Assembly (NCBI GenBank): GCA_035632955.1
Contig: DASQFU010000071.1
Coordinates: forward strand, 1 to 10,322
Length of the DNA: 10,322 nt
DNA from: DASQFU01 sp035632955
GTDB lineage: Bacteria > Eisenbacteria > RBG-16-71-46
Direction: 5' to 3'
The notes under the pieces are model-generated. The model was not told the DNA's origin, made no database searches, and worked only from the letters and a program-made list of their open reading frames with translations. Below, piece by piece: positions 1-6,382 of this stretch (its first letter is position 1; each line of letters starts with the position of its first letter). Both the position numbers and the translations under genes were made by a program.

Positions 1-269
1 CAGCACGCGCGCACCCACAGCGTCTCCCCGGGCATGGGCGCGCGCAGCAATCGCAGCTCGCCGTGCGTGCGATCGAGGGCGTAGTCGGCGCCGAGTCGCC
101 ACGGCCCGGCGTGAGTCCACACCGAATCGCTGTTCGCGCGCAGAAACGTCCGGGGCAGCGCGTATTGGACCTGCTGGGACTGCTGGACGACGGCGAAGAC
201 GCCGCACGATGGGTCCGGCACCGGGCCCGCGACGACCGTCGCGAGCGCCAGCGCCCCGAACGTCGCCAT
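1..269 (-). CDS. Exported protein of unknown function, N-terminal 89 residues (3' end off window)
   Basis: The reading frame is open from an ATG at 269-267 to the left edge, giving 89 complete codons. The N-terminus (MATFGALALATVVAG) is a short hydrophobic stretch that looks like a signal peptide, although it lacks the usual early Lys/Arg. After about residue 37 the segment is beta-strand-like: FLRANSDSVW, then WRLGADYALDRTHGELRLL, then PGETLWVRA. The pattern 'G-x-D-Y-x-[LI]-D-x-x-x-G-x-[LIV]-x-[LF]' recalls short strand repeats I associate with large FCB cell-surface and outer-membrane proteins, including SprA-like ones. That resemblance is from memory and weak. The start lies 3 nt after the NHL gene's stop and in the same frame (TAG CGG ATG), and no strong ribosome binding site is visible, so translational coupling is likely. 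The gene is the last visible member of the operon. I do not assign a function. Confidence 0.6.
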   Translation of the reverse strand, partial: MATFGALALATVVAGPVPDPSCGVFAVVQQSQQVQYALPRTFLRANSDSVWTHAGPWRLGADYALDRTHGELRLLRAPMPGETLWVRAC

Positions 270-272
270 CCG

Positions 273-1238
273 CTATTCCCGGGCGGCGGGTTCGAGCGTG
301 AAGCGGCGAACGCGGCCCGGTTGCGTCTCGGCGACGAGGAGCGCGCCGTCAGGCGCGAACGCCAGCGCTCGCGGATGGCCGAGGCCGCCCAGGCGCGCGA
401 GCAGCGTGCCAGTGCGGTCGAAGACCCAGAGCAGGCCACTCGACTCCTCGGCGACGGCGACCCGACCCGAATCGTCGACCGCGACCGGCAGCGCGCCACG
501 CCCGCGCAACACCGGCAGCGGCCACGATGCGATCGAGCGTCCATCGGCGTCCAGGCGCTGCACGCGGGCGCTGAGCCGCTCGGTGGTCACGAGCTCCCCG
601 CGTGGCGCGAGCGCGACCGCGCGCAGCCCGCGGAACGATCCCGGGCGCGCGCCGAAGCCGCCGATCGCGCGGCGGAAGCGGCCCGAGAAATCGAACGCCA
701 GCAGCCGGTCGCGATCGCCGTCGACCACGAACAGCGCGCCGCCACGGTCGGCGGCGAGCGCCAACGCATCCACCCGCCCTTGCGAATCGATCAGTTGCGG
801 GTCACCGAGATCGAGCGTGACGCCGAGCAGACGCCCGAACAGGTCGTAGGCGACGATCCGCCGGTTCTCGACGTCGAGAACGGCGAGGCTCAACGTGCCG
901 AGCAGCGCGACCGAGCCCGGGCGTCGTAGCTGGCCGGGGTCACTACCGAGCGTTCCCGCTTCCCAGAGCGTGCGGCCATCGGGCTCGAGCCGCAGGACTC
1001 GGTTGAGCGTCGCGTCGGCGACGTAGATCCGGCCGAAGGCGTCGACGACGAGCCCGGAAGGATCCAGCACCTGGCCACGGCCGTCGCCTCCAGGCACGAC
1101 CACGCCGCGATCACGCAGCGTGAAGGGCGCGCCGGCAGCGACCGAGTCCGCCGGCGGTGACGCCGACGTATCCGGTGGCGCGACCGCCCGCGTTTCCGCC
1201 GCGAGCACGATAGCCAAGGCGTAGATCAGAGCCTGCAT
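273..1238 (-). CDS. Secreted NHL-repeat six-bladed beta-propeller protein
   Basis: A 321-residue protein starting at ATG 1238-1236. Residues 1-20 (MQALIYALAIVLAAETRAVA) look like a signal peptide, followed by a Pro/Ser/Ala-rich linker to about 38. The rest is built from about six repeats near residues 57-93, 107-138, 155-188, 205-234, 250-277 and 289-316. Each has the NHL pattern of a hydrophobic strand, DxxGRIYVAD-like turn, then R(V/L)xRLxxDG; the clearest is GLVVDAFGRIYVADATLNRV. Linkers such as GGFGARPGSF are also typical of NHL propellers. No enzyme motif and no C-terminal sorting domain are seen, so a scaffold or ligand-binding role in the periplasm or at the surface is most likely. It sits 22 nt after the second DUF5683-like gene and 3 nt before the left-edge gene. 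T9SS uses another propeller protein, PorZ, but PorZ has two propellers plus a C-terminal domain, so this is not a clear PorZ. Confidence 0.85.
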   Translation of the reverse strand: MQALIYALAIVLAAETRAVAPPDTSASPPADSVAAGAPFTLRDRGVVVPGGDGRGQVLDPSGLVVDAFGRIYVADATLNRVLRLEPDGRTLWEAGTLGSDPGQLRRPGSVALLGTLSLAVLDVENRRIVAYDLFGRLLGVTLDLGDPQLIDSQGRVDALALAADRGGALFVVDGDRDRLLAFDFSGRFRRAIGGFGARPGSFRGLRAVALAPRGELVTTERLSARVQRLDADGRSIASWPLPVLRGRGALPVAVDDSGRVAVAEESSGLLWVFDRTGTLLARLGGLGHPRALAFAPDGALLVAETQPGRVRRFTLEPAARE

Positions 1239-1239
1239 C

Positions 1240-1254
1240 GGGGAGTGTCTCCCC
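1240..1254 (-). promoter_or_regulatory. Perfect hairpin overlapping the ribosome binding site of the NHL gene
   Basis: In the mRNA the 22 nt between the DUF5683-like stop and the NHL start contain GGGGAG-ACA-CTCCCC, a perfect 6-bp stem with a 3-nt loop that ends one base before the ATG. The best Shine-Dalgarno match, AGGAGG (1258-1253), overlaps the first two bases of the 5' arm. Unfolded, that site is 14 nt from the ATG, which is too far. Folded, its AGGA part sits immediately before the stem, one base from the start once the hairpin is stacked out. The fold could therefore either block initiation or bring the site close. The structure is seen in the sequence; its effect is inference. Confidence 0.4.
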
Positions 1255-1260
1255 TCCTGC

Positions 1261-2139
1261 TCAGAAGCGTGCGCGGATCCCGACGTGGAATGCGGTGGGA
1301 TCGCCGGCGTCCGGCAGGCATTCGAAGTTCCACGAGGTGGGGGGAGCGGCGGTCGGGGCCGGCCGTGCGAAGCGGGCGGCGTGAATCGCGCTCACGATCC
1401 GATTGGCAACCGCGAGTGCCAAGGCGGTGTTGGCGCGCAGCCCGGCGCGCTGGCCATCCTGGCGCTGGTCGCGATAGCGAAAGAACGACTCCGCGCTGGC
1501 CCAGGACCAGGTGTCCGCGCCCTGCAACTCGTGCTCGGCGATGTACGCGTTGTACGCAGCCGGATCCCCGAAGTAGAGGTTGGCGGCGTCGCGGCGCACG
1601 ACCAGACGGTTGTACTCGTCGCTGCTCGGGAACAAGCCGACGACGCGCCGGAACTCTTCGTCCCGGGAATGGAGATCGATGCCCGCGAACAAGCTCGCCG
1701 TGCGCAGGGAGGATTCGCGCCGGAGTTGCTGCTGGATGCGAAACGCCGTGAACGATCCCCACACGCCGGCTTCCGCGATCAGGAACGCGGCGCTCGAGCG
1801 CCGCGCCCCAGCCGTCGCCTGGCCCCAGCCGGGAACGGTCAGGGATTGCAGCAGGACCCGCGCGCGCTCGGGACTCAGCACTCCGGCTCTGGCCTCCCGC
1901 GGGCGGCCGGCCATCGACCGGCCCCGCTTGGGCTTCTTCGGCTTCTTGGGGTCGAGCATGCTGCGGCCCTGCGCGAGCAGCGGCCCCTCCAACGCGAGCG
2001 CCGAGACCATGAACGGACGCTCGGGTGCGACCGCCGGCGCCGCGAACGGCGTTGCCTCCGGCGCCGGAACAGCCTGAGCATGGCCCAGGGACGCGGTCAG
2101 CATCACGAGCAGCGTCATGCCGAGCGTTGGGCGCGCCAC
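1261..2139 (-). CDS. DUF5683-like envelope protein, second of a tandem pair
   Basis: A 292-residue protein. I choose the GTG at 2139-2137: it overlaps the upstream stop by one base (TAGTG), has GGGAGG five bases upstream, and adds an Arg before the hydrophobic leader (MARPTLGMTLLVMLTASLGHAQA). An internal ATG at 2118 is the alternative. After the leader comes an Ala/Pro-rich linker, then a basic patch (DPKKPKKPKRGRSMAGRPR, residues 63-81). The core motif LTVPGWGQATAG (100-111) followed by the hydrophobic segment SSAAFLIAEAGVWGSFTAF (115-133) is the arrangement of DUF5683 proteins. A later helix (TALALAVANRIVSAIHAARF, 238-257) matches the paralogue, and the protein ends in Phe (IRARF). The function of the family is unknown to me. 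The family call is from the motif pattern only. The position within a T9SS-like operon suggests an envelope role. Confidence 0.8.
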   Translation of the reverse strand: MARPTLGMTLLVMLTASLGHAQAVPAPEATPFAAPAVAPERPFMVSALALEGPLLAQGRSMLDPKKPKKPKRGRSMAGRPREARAGVLSPERARVLLQSLTVPGWGQATAGARRSSAAFLIAEAGVWGSFTAFRIQQQLRRESSLRTASLFAGIDLHSRDEEFRRVVGLFPSSDEYNRLVVRRDAANLYFGDPAAYNAYIAEHELQGADTWSWASAESFFRYRDQRQDGQRAGLRANTALALAVANRIVSAIHAARFARPAPTAAPPTSWNFECLPDAGDPTAFHVGIRARF

Positions 2140-2966
2140 TAGAACCTCCCCTCGACCGCCACCACCAGCTCCGGGTGACCGTGCCGCCAGCTCGCGCGCG
2201 CCTTGAGATCGACGTTCTGGCGCAGCGGCAGATTGTGGAAGCGCGCGGCGCGCAGCGCGTCGGCCGCGGCCACCAGGTGGTTGATCCACAGGAAGCGCCC
2301 AGCGCTGTGCGAGCGATGGAGCTGCCGGTCGGAGCGCTGGCGTAGATCTCGGAACGTCTCCTGCGCGTTCGGATCCACCCAACCCGCCTGATAGCGTGGG
2401 TCGTTCGCGATCGCGTCGTAGAACGCTTCGCGATCCGCGGCGTAGAGGTTCTCGAGCTCGCCGGTATCGTCCGCTGTCTGGTTGGTCCAGCGCTCGTACG
2501 ACCAGCCGCTGGTCGCGTTCTCGGGCGCTCCCGCGACCTGGGCCGCCTCGGCGCGCAAATCGTTGGAATCGTCCCTGAGCAGCACCAGGCCGACCCAGCC
2601 TGCGACCTCGGCGAGCAGGAATAGATAGCCGCTGCGCTCCCCCGCGTAGAGCTGACCCGCTCCCGGCAGCGCCGCCGACAACCCCAAGGCCAACGGCTCC
2701 GAACGCCAGCCGGGAATCGGGCGAGGCGCATTCGGGTCGGTCGGCGTCATCCATTCGCGCTCGATCGTCCGTTGCGCGAACACCATCTCCGGCTGCTCGC
2801 CCTCGGCGAACAGGGGCAACGCCAGCTCCGAGCCGAAGGGGACTGCGGGCGGATCGATCGCGACTTCGAACCCGGTGCTCGCCCGCTCGGCGCTTGCCGC
2901 GGCGTTGCTCCTGCCCGTCACCGGCACGAACGCGAGCGCGAGTGCAGCCAACAGTGCGCCTCTCAT
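2139..2966 (-). CDS. DUF5683-like envelope protein, first of a tandem pair
   Basis: A 275-residue protein starting at ATG 2966-2964, which overlaps the M6 peptidase stop as ATGA. A GGGAG lies about 8 bases upstream, inside the end of the peptidase gene. Residues 1-26 (MRGALLAALALAFVPVTGRS onward) look like a signal peptide. Residues 95-110 (GLSAALPGAGQLYAGE) carry the LPGxGQxYxG motif of DUF5683-type proteins, followed by a membrane-like helix (YLFLLAEVAGWVGLVLL, 114-130). A charged, Asn/Asp/Trp-rich middle (residues 131-215) leads to a second amphipathic helix (FLWINHLVAAADALRAARF, 225-243) and a C-terminal strand ending in Phe (VVAVEGRF). The central motif, the late helix and the terminal Phe all recur in the next gene, so the two are paralogues. 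No catalytic motif is seen. It is probably an inner-membrane or envelope component co-expressed with the peptidase. Confidence 0.83.
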   Translation of the reverse strand: MRGALLAALALAFVPVTGRSNAAASAERASTGFEVAIDPPAVPFGSELALPLFAEGEQPEMVFAQRTIEREWMTPTDPNAPRPIPGWRSEPLALGLSAALPGAGQLYAGERSGYLFLLAEVAGWVGLVLLRDDSNDLRAEAAQVAGAPENATSGWSYERWTNQTADDTGELENLYAADREAFYDAIANDPRYQAGWVDPNAQETFRDLRQRSDRQLHRSHSAGRFLWINHLVAAADALRAARFHNLPLRQNVDLKARASWRHGHPELVVAVEGRF

Positions 2967-5900
2967 CGGATCACTCCCACGGAGACCACCTCGCTGTGCT
3001 CGCTGGTCGGGCCGCGGAAACGCACGCGCGCCAGATACAGGCCCGCCGGAGCGGAGCCCGGATCCCAGATCTCGAGATTGTCGGCCCGGCGTCCCGCACG
3101 CCGGAACGCGGCGACCTCGTGACCCGAGGAGTCGAGGATGTTGAACTCCACTTCGGCCGGTTCGCTGAGCTGGAACGCGAACGACACCGGACGCCGCTTC
3201 GCCGGGTTCGGATAGACCTTGAGCGAGCCCGGGACGAGTGGCCCCGGCGTCGCGGCTGCAGCGATCGGCGTGCGATCGGCAGGCAACGACGACGTGCGGC
3301 CCGGGTCCCCGCCGACCATCGTCCAGCTCGTGATCGTCGGGTCGGCATACGGCGAGGGCAGCGAGTAGGCGTAGAGGTTTCCGAACCGGCCGTTGGCGTC
3401 GAAACGCAAGCTATCGGGCACGGCGCGGTCCGGCGCCACGATCTCGATCATGCCATCCCGGTCCAGATCGGCGGCTAGCGAGGAGCCCGTCGCGCCGACG
3501 CCGGTCGCCAGCGGCCAGCCGGCGGGAATGCGTCCGAGCGGGTCGAGCGCCGCGAGCACTCCGCTCGCGTTCAAGCCGACCACTTCGGCGGGCGGTCGGC
3601 CATCGACGTCCACGACCAGCGGCGGACTCTCGGTGCGGAACCCCTCGCGCGTCGCGCGCTTCGGCCAGCCGGGCGAGGGATAGCCGCTCTCGTTCCAAAA
3701 CGTCAGCGCCGAAGTGGTGGATTGCGTCAGGACCTCAACGTAGCCATCACCGTCGGGATCGCCGGCGGCAAGCGAGGGCACGAGCGTGTCGCCCAACGCC
3801 CGTCCCCATCCCGGCAGCGCCGCGCCGCTCGCGCAGAACGCCCACAGCCGATCGACACCCCGGACGATCACCGTGCGTTCGCCGCCACACACCGGCGCGG
3901 CGCCGGCCGGTCGGCCGTTGCCGTCGAAGTCGAGCCACAGGAAGTCCGGCGTGAAGCCGGGGCCGCCTACTTGCTTCGGCCATCCCGTGCCGAGTGGCCG
4001 CAGCGGACCGAGCGCGGTCTGACCGAATACGGCCACCTCTCCCGCACCGCTCGCGGCTGCGACTCTGCCGCCCACACCGTCGTAGAGATCCACCGCCAGT
4101 CGGCCCTGAATCCCTCCTCCTAGCGGCGGCTCGCTCGCGGCACGAACGACGCCATCGAGTCCGAGCTGATAGACGCGCCCGTCCGCGCATCCGACGAACA
4201 CGCTCGCGCTCGGATACGAGCCCGCGATCACCGGCGGCGTGGTGGCGATCGACGGCAAGACCGCCGGCCATCCCGGCAGCGGCTGGCCGGTGTGATCCAC
4301 GAGCCACACGCGGCCGCCCGGAGTGGAGAGGTCCGGGCCGTCGGGATAGGTCGTGGCGGCGAAGTACGCCGGGCCGCGCGGTGGCTGACCCGGCGTCTCG
4401 ACCGCCCCGATCGGCAGCGCCGCCATCACCGGGTGCGGGCGCCGGTCGAGACTCGCGATCACGTGCGAGGGGCCGAACAGCCCCTGGCCATCGACCCGCA
4501 CCGCGAACAGCGCCGTGCTGTCGGCGCCACCGCGATCGCCTCCCGCCCAGCACACCTCGAGCGCCAGATCGCCGTCGGCATCCACCGCCAACAGCTGCGG
4601 GCCGCCCGGCGGCACATCGACCGCGACCGGCCAGGCCGGGAGCTGCCAGGTCCGGGCGGCGCTGAAGTGCATCACCGAATCGGGCTCGTCCAGGAAATCC
4701 AGCCGCTGATGCGGGCGGGTGCGGATATGCGGGCGCAGGTCGGGCACCGTGGTATCCGAGAGCGACGGGTTGTTGGAGCGGAAGTAGGGATCGTAAGGAC
4801 TCTCGAGCAGCAGCGGAGAACCCGGATCGCCGAGATCTCCGAGGCCGTCCGCTTCCTTGATGGAGATGCCGAGCCGCGCCGGATTGGTGTTGAACCCGAC
4901 CTGGGGTCGCAAGCTGGTCTCGAACGGAATCACGCTCGCGTCGATGTGCCATACCAGCAGGCCACCGCCGAGCAGCAAGTCGTCGTACGCGAAACGGTCG
5001 GGGTCCTTGGGACCCAGGACCACGCGCGTCAGGGTGTCCTGGTCCAGCTCGATGGTCTCGATCGGATTCACGTAACGGTTCTCGATCACCAAGTATTCGT
5101 CGCTCGAGAGGAACGTGCGGCGCATGTCCGGATAGCGCTCGCTCGCGAGCACCGACATGGTGTTCCCGTAGTCCACCTCGTTGAACGCGAGCCCATCGCC
5201 GGTGAAGAAGCGGTGGAAGGGATCGAGGCTCGGCGGCAAGAGCCCGGTCGCGAAGATCTCATCGCCGTTCGCGAGCACGATCCGGGACCCCACCAGGTTG
5301 CCGCTGTCCATCAGGCTCCAGTGGCCGACCACCGGCAGCCCGGTCAGGATGTCGTAGAGGTCGGCGAACCCGAACAACAGATGCCCGCATTCGTGGGCCA
5401 GCACGCCGTTGAGCGCGCCGTAGAAGCCGTCCTGGTTGATCGTCTCGGGCACGACGGCGCCGCGGTCGATCGGCAGGTTCAGCGAGTCGGGAAAGATCAC
5501 GAGGTTGGTGTCTTCGACGCCGAGCGTGAACGAGGGAATGTCGAGCTCGCTGTCCTGCCGGAGGTCGCTCTGCAGATCGCTGCCGGCGTGGATCAGGACG
5601 ATGCGGTCGTACTGATCCCAGGGAATGCGGTCGCCGCGCTCGATCGATTGCGAATCGGCGGCGAACAACATGGTGCGGAACATGTGGACCGCCGCCGGAT
5701 AAATGTCCTGGCTGAACTTCCACGGCCCGAAGTCCGCCATGTCGCTCACCGAGTAGGCGCCGTCCAGTGCGCGCGGCCACACGTCGCCCTCGATCACGAC
5801 CCGCCCGTAGGACTGGGCGTCGTAGTAGCGGCGCAATGCTTCGAGATGCGAGAGGTAAAACGACCGGTTGCGCGGCGCCCGGTCGATCGGCGGCAGCAGG

Positions 5901-6349
5901 GTGTCCGGGCCCGAGAGATCGAACCGGCCGGTGCCGCTGGATGCGCCTTCCCTGCGATCGGCGGCGAAATCGAGGCGCAGCAGCGCGACGCGCACCGTGT
6001 CGGGCGGCGTCCCTTGCGGTGCTGCCACGTGCGCCTGATGGGGATTTCGCACACCGGTCACGGGGGCTCGCCACCCCCGCCGGCGCGCGGCGTGAGGTGA
6101 CCAGTCGAATCCAGGGGTGGAGAGCAGGTGCTTCGTTTCACGCTCGCGGCGCACGCGCTGCTCCAGCGTGCGCGCCTGCGCGTCGGTCATCACCGCGGCG
6201 GGCTGCGGGCGGCCCCGTTCGACGTTCCGTGCGGCTTCGGCCGGAGTCAACAGGCGGCGAACAGTCGTTCGGCCGGAGGAGTGGGCGGCACTCTCTCCGG
6301 CCGAGACTGTCGACAGCGCGAGGATGAGGATCAGAACCGAAGCGCGCAA
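2963..6349 (-). CDS. Secreted M6-type (immune inhibitor A-like) metallopeptidase with propeller and T9SS-like C-terminal domain
   Basis: A 1128-residue multidomain protein, probably a zinc endopeptidase acting outside the cell. The start is TTG (6349-6347): no ATG or GTG lies between porV's stop and this point, and TTG gives Met-Arg-Ala plus a hydrophobic leader (VLILILALSTVSAG). Residues about 25-115 are a likely propeptide. The catalytic domain spans about 116-560, with HECGH at 319-323, further Asp at 330 and 333 (GFADLYD), and a Met-turn-like WSLMDSG at 344-350. Residues about 565-1010 hold at least five Asp-rich VCBS/FG-GAP-like turns (VDADGD 589, LDFDGNG 806, GDPDGDGY 863, VVDVDG 912, ADLDRDG 960) and repeated GWP motifs, as in a propeller. 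The end (KVYPNPAKRR 1044, NILDSSG 1070, AGLYLARV 1102) matches FlgD-Ig/T9SS type A sorting domains. It lies 33 nt after porV and overlaps the next gene by 4 nt. Probable cargo of the adjacent secretion genes. Confidence 0.9.
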   Translation of the reverse strand: MRASVLILILALSTVSAGESAAHSSGRTTVRRLLTPAEAARNVERGRPQPAAVMTDAQARTLEQRVRRERETKHLLSTPGFDWSPHAARRRGWRAPVTGVRNPHQAHVAAPQGTPPDTVRVALLRLDFAADRREGASSGTGRFDLSGPDTLLPPIDRAPRNRSFYLSHLEALRRYYDAQSYGRVVIEGDVWPRALDGAYSVSDMADFGPWKFSQDIYPAAVHMFRTMLFAADSQSIERGDRIPWDQYDRIVLIHAGSDLQSDLRQDSELDIPSFTLGVEDTNLVIFPDSLNLPIDRGAVVPETINQDGFYGALNGVLAHECGHLLFGFADLYDILTGLPVVGHWSLMDSGNLVGSRIVLANGDEIFATGLLPPSLDPFHRFFTGDGLAFNEVDYGNTMSVLASERYPDMRRTFLSSDEYLVIENRYVNPIETIELDQDTLTRVVLGPKDPDRFAYDDLLLGGGLLVWHIDASVIPFETSLRPQVGFNTNPARLGISIKEADGLGDLGDPGSPLLLESPYDPYFRSNNPSLSDTTVPDLRPHIRTRPHQRLDFLDEPDSVMHFSAARTWQLPAWPVAVDVPPGGPQLLAVDADGDLALEVCWAGGDRGGADSTALFAVRVDGQGLFGPSHVIASLDRRPHPVMAALPIGAVETPGQPPRGPAYFAATTYPDGPDLSTPGGRVWLVDHTGQPLPGWPAVLPSIATTPPVIAGSYPSASVFVGCADGRVYQLGLDGVVRAASEPPLGGGIQGRLAVDLYDGVGGRVAAASGAGEVAVFGQTALGPLRPLGTGWPKQVGGPGFTPDFLWLDFDGNGRPAGAAPVCGGERTVIVRGVDRLWAFCASGAALPGWGRALGDTLVPSLAAGDPDGDGYVEVLTQSTTSALTFWNESGYPSPGWPKRATREGFRTESPPLVVDVDGRPPAEVVGLNASGVLAALDPLGRIPAGWPLATGVGATGSSLAADLDRDGMIEIVAPDRAVPDSLRFDANGRFGNLYAYSLPSPYADPTITSWTMVGGDPGRTSSLPADRTPIAAAATPGPLVPGSLKVYPNPAKRRPVSFAFQLSEPAEVEFNILDSSGHEVAAFRRAGRRADNLEIWDPGSAPAGLYLARVRFRGPTSEHSEVVSVGVIR
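5351..5395 (-). other. Zinc-binding active site of the M6-type peptidase
   Basis: These codons encode HECGHLLFGFADLYD (residues 319-333). H319 and H323 would bind zinc and E320 would be the general base. M6 enzymes usually read HExxHxxGxxD; here one extra residue separates the second His from the Gly (HECGH-LLF-G), so the Asp that could be third ligand is D330 at +11 instead of +10 from the first His. A Met-turn-like WSLMDSG follows 11 residues after the last Asp. Confidence 0.8.
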
Positions 6350-6382
6350 GATCCTGAATCCGTTCCGGTCGGGTGCGGTCGG

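Noticed and set aside
63..929. Plus-strand open frame opposite the NHL gene and the left-edge gene
   Set aside because: Arg/Ala/Glu-rich shadow product with no domain; the opposite strand has clear NHL repeats.
1226..2731. Open frame of 501 codons on the minus strand across both DUF5683-like genes
   Set aside because: It is a shifted frame of the two paralogues; the product is Arg/Ser/Thr-rich and then Gly/Arg-rich without motifs.
2140..2754. Upstream extension of the second DUF5683-like gene to an ATG at 2754
   Set aside because: The extension reads in a shifted frame of the first paralogue and gives a Gly/Arg-rich tract; the GTG at 2139 has a strong ribosome binding site and a signal peptide.
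4292..6100. Open frame of 602 codons on the plus strand opposite the M6 peptidase
   Set aside because: Same reason: low-complexity Arg/His/Val/Glu-rich product, no domain, and full overlap with a well supported gene.
2963..6349. M6 peptidase as part of a bacteriocin or phage-lysis system
   Set aside because: Large size, propeller and sorting-like end, and PorU/PorV neighbours fit a secreted protease; no phage or toxin-immunity genes are present.
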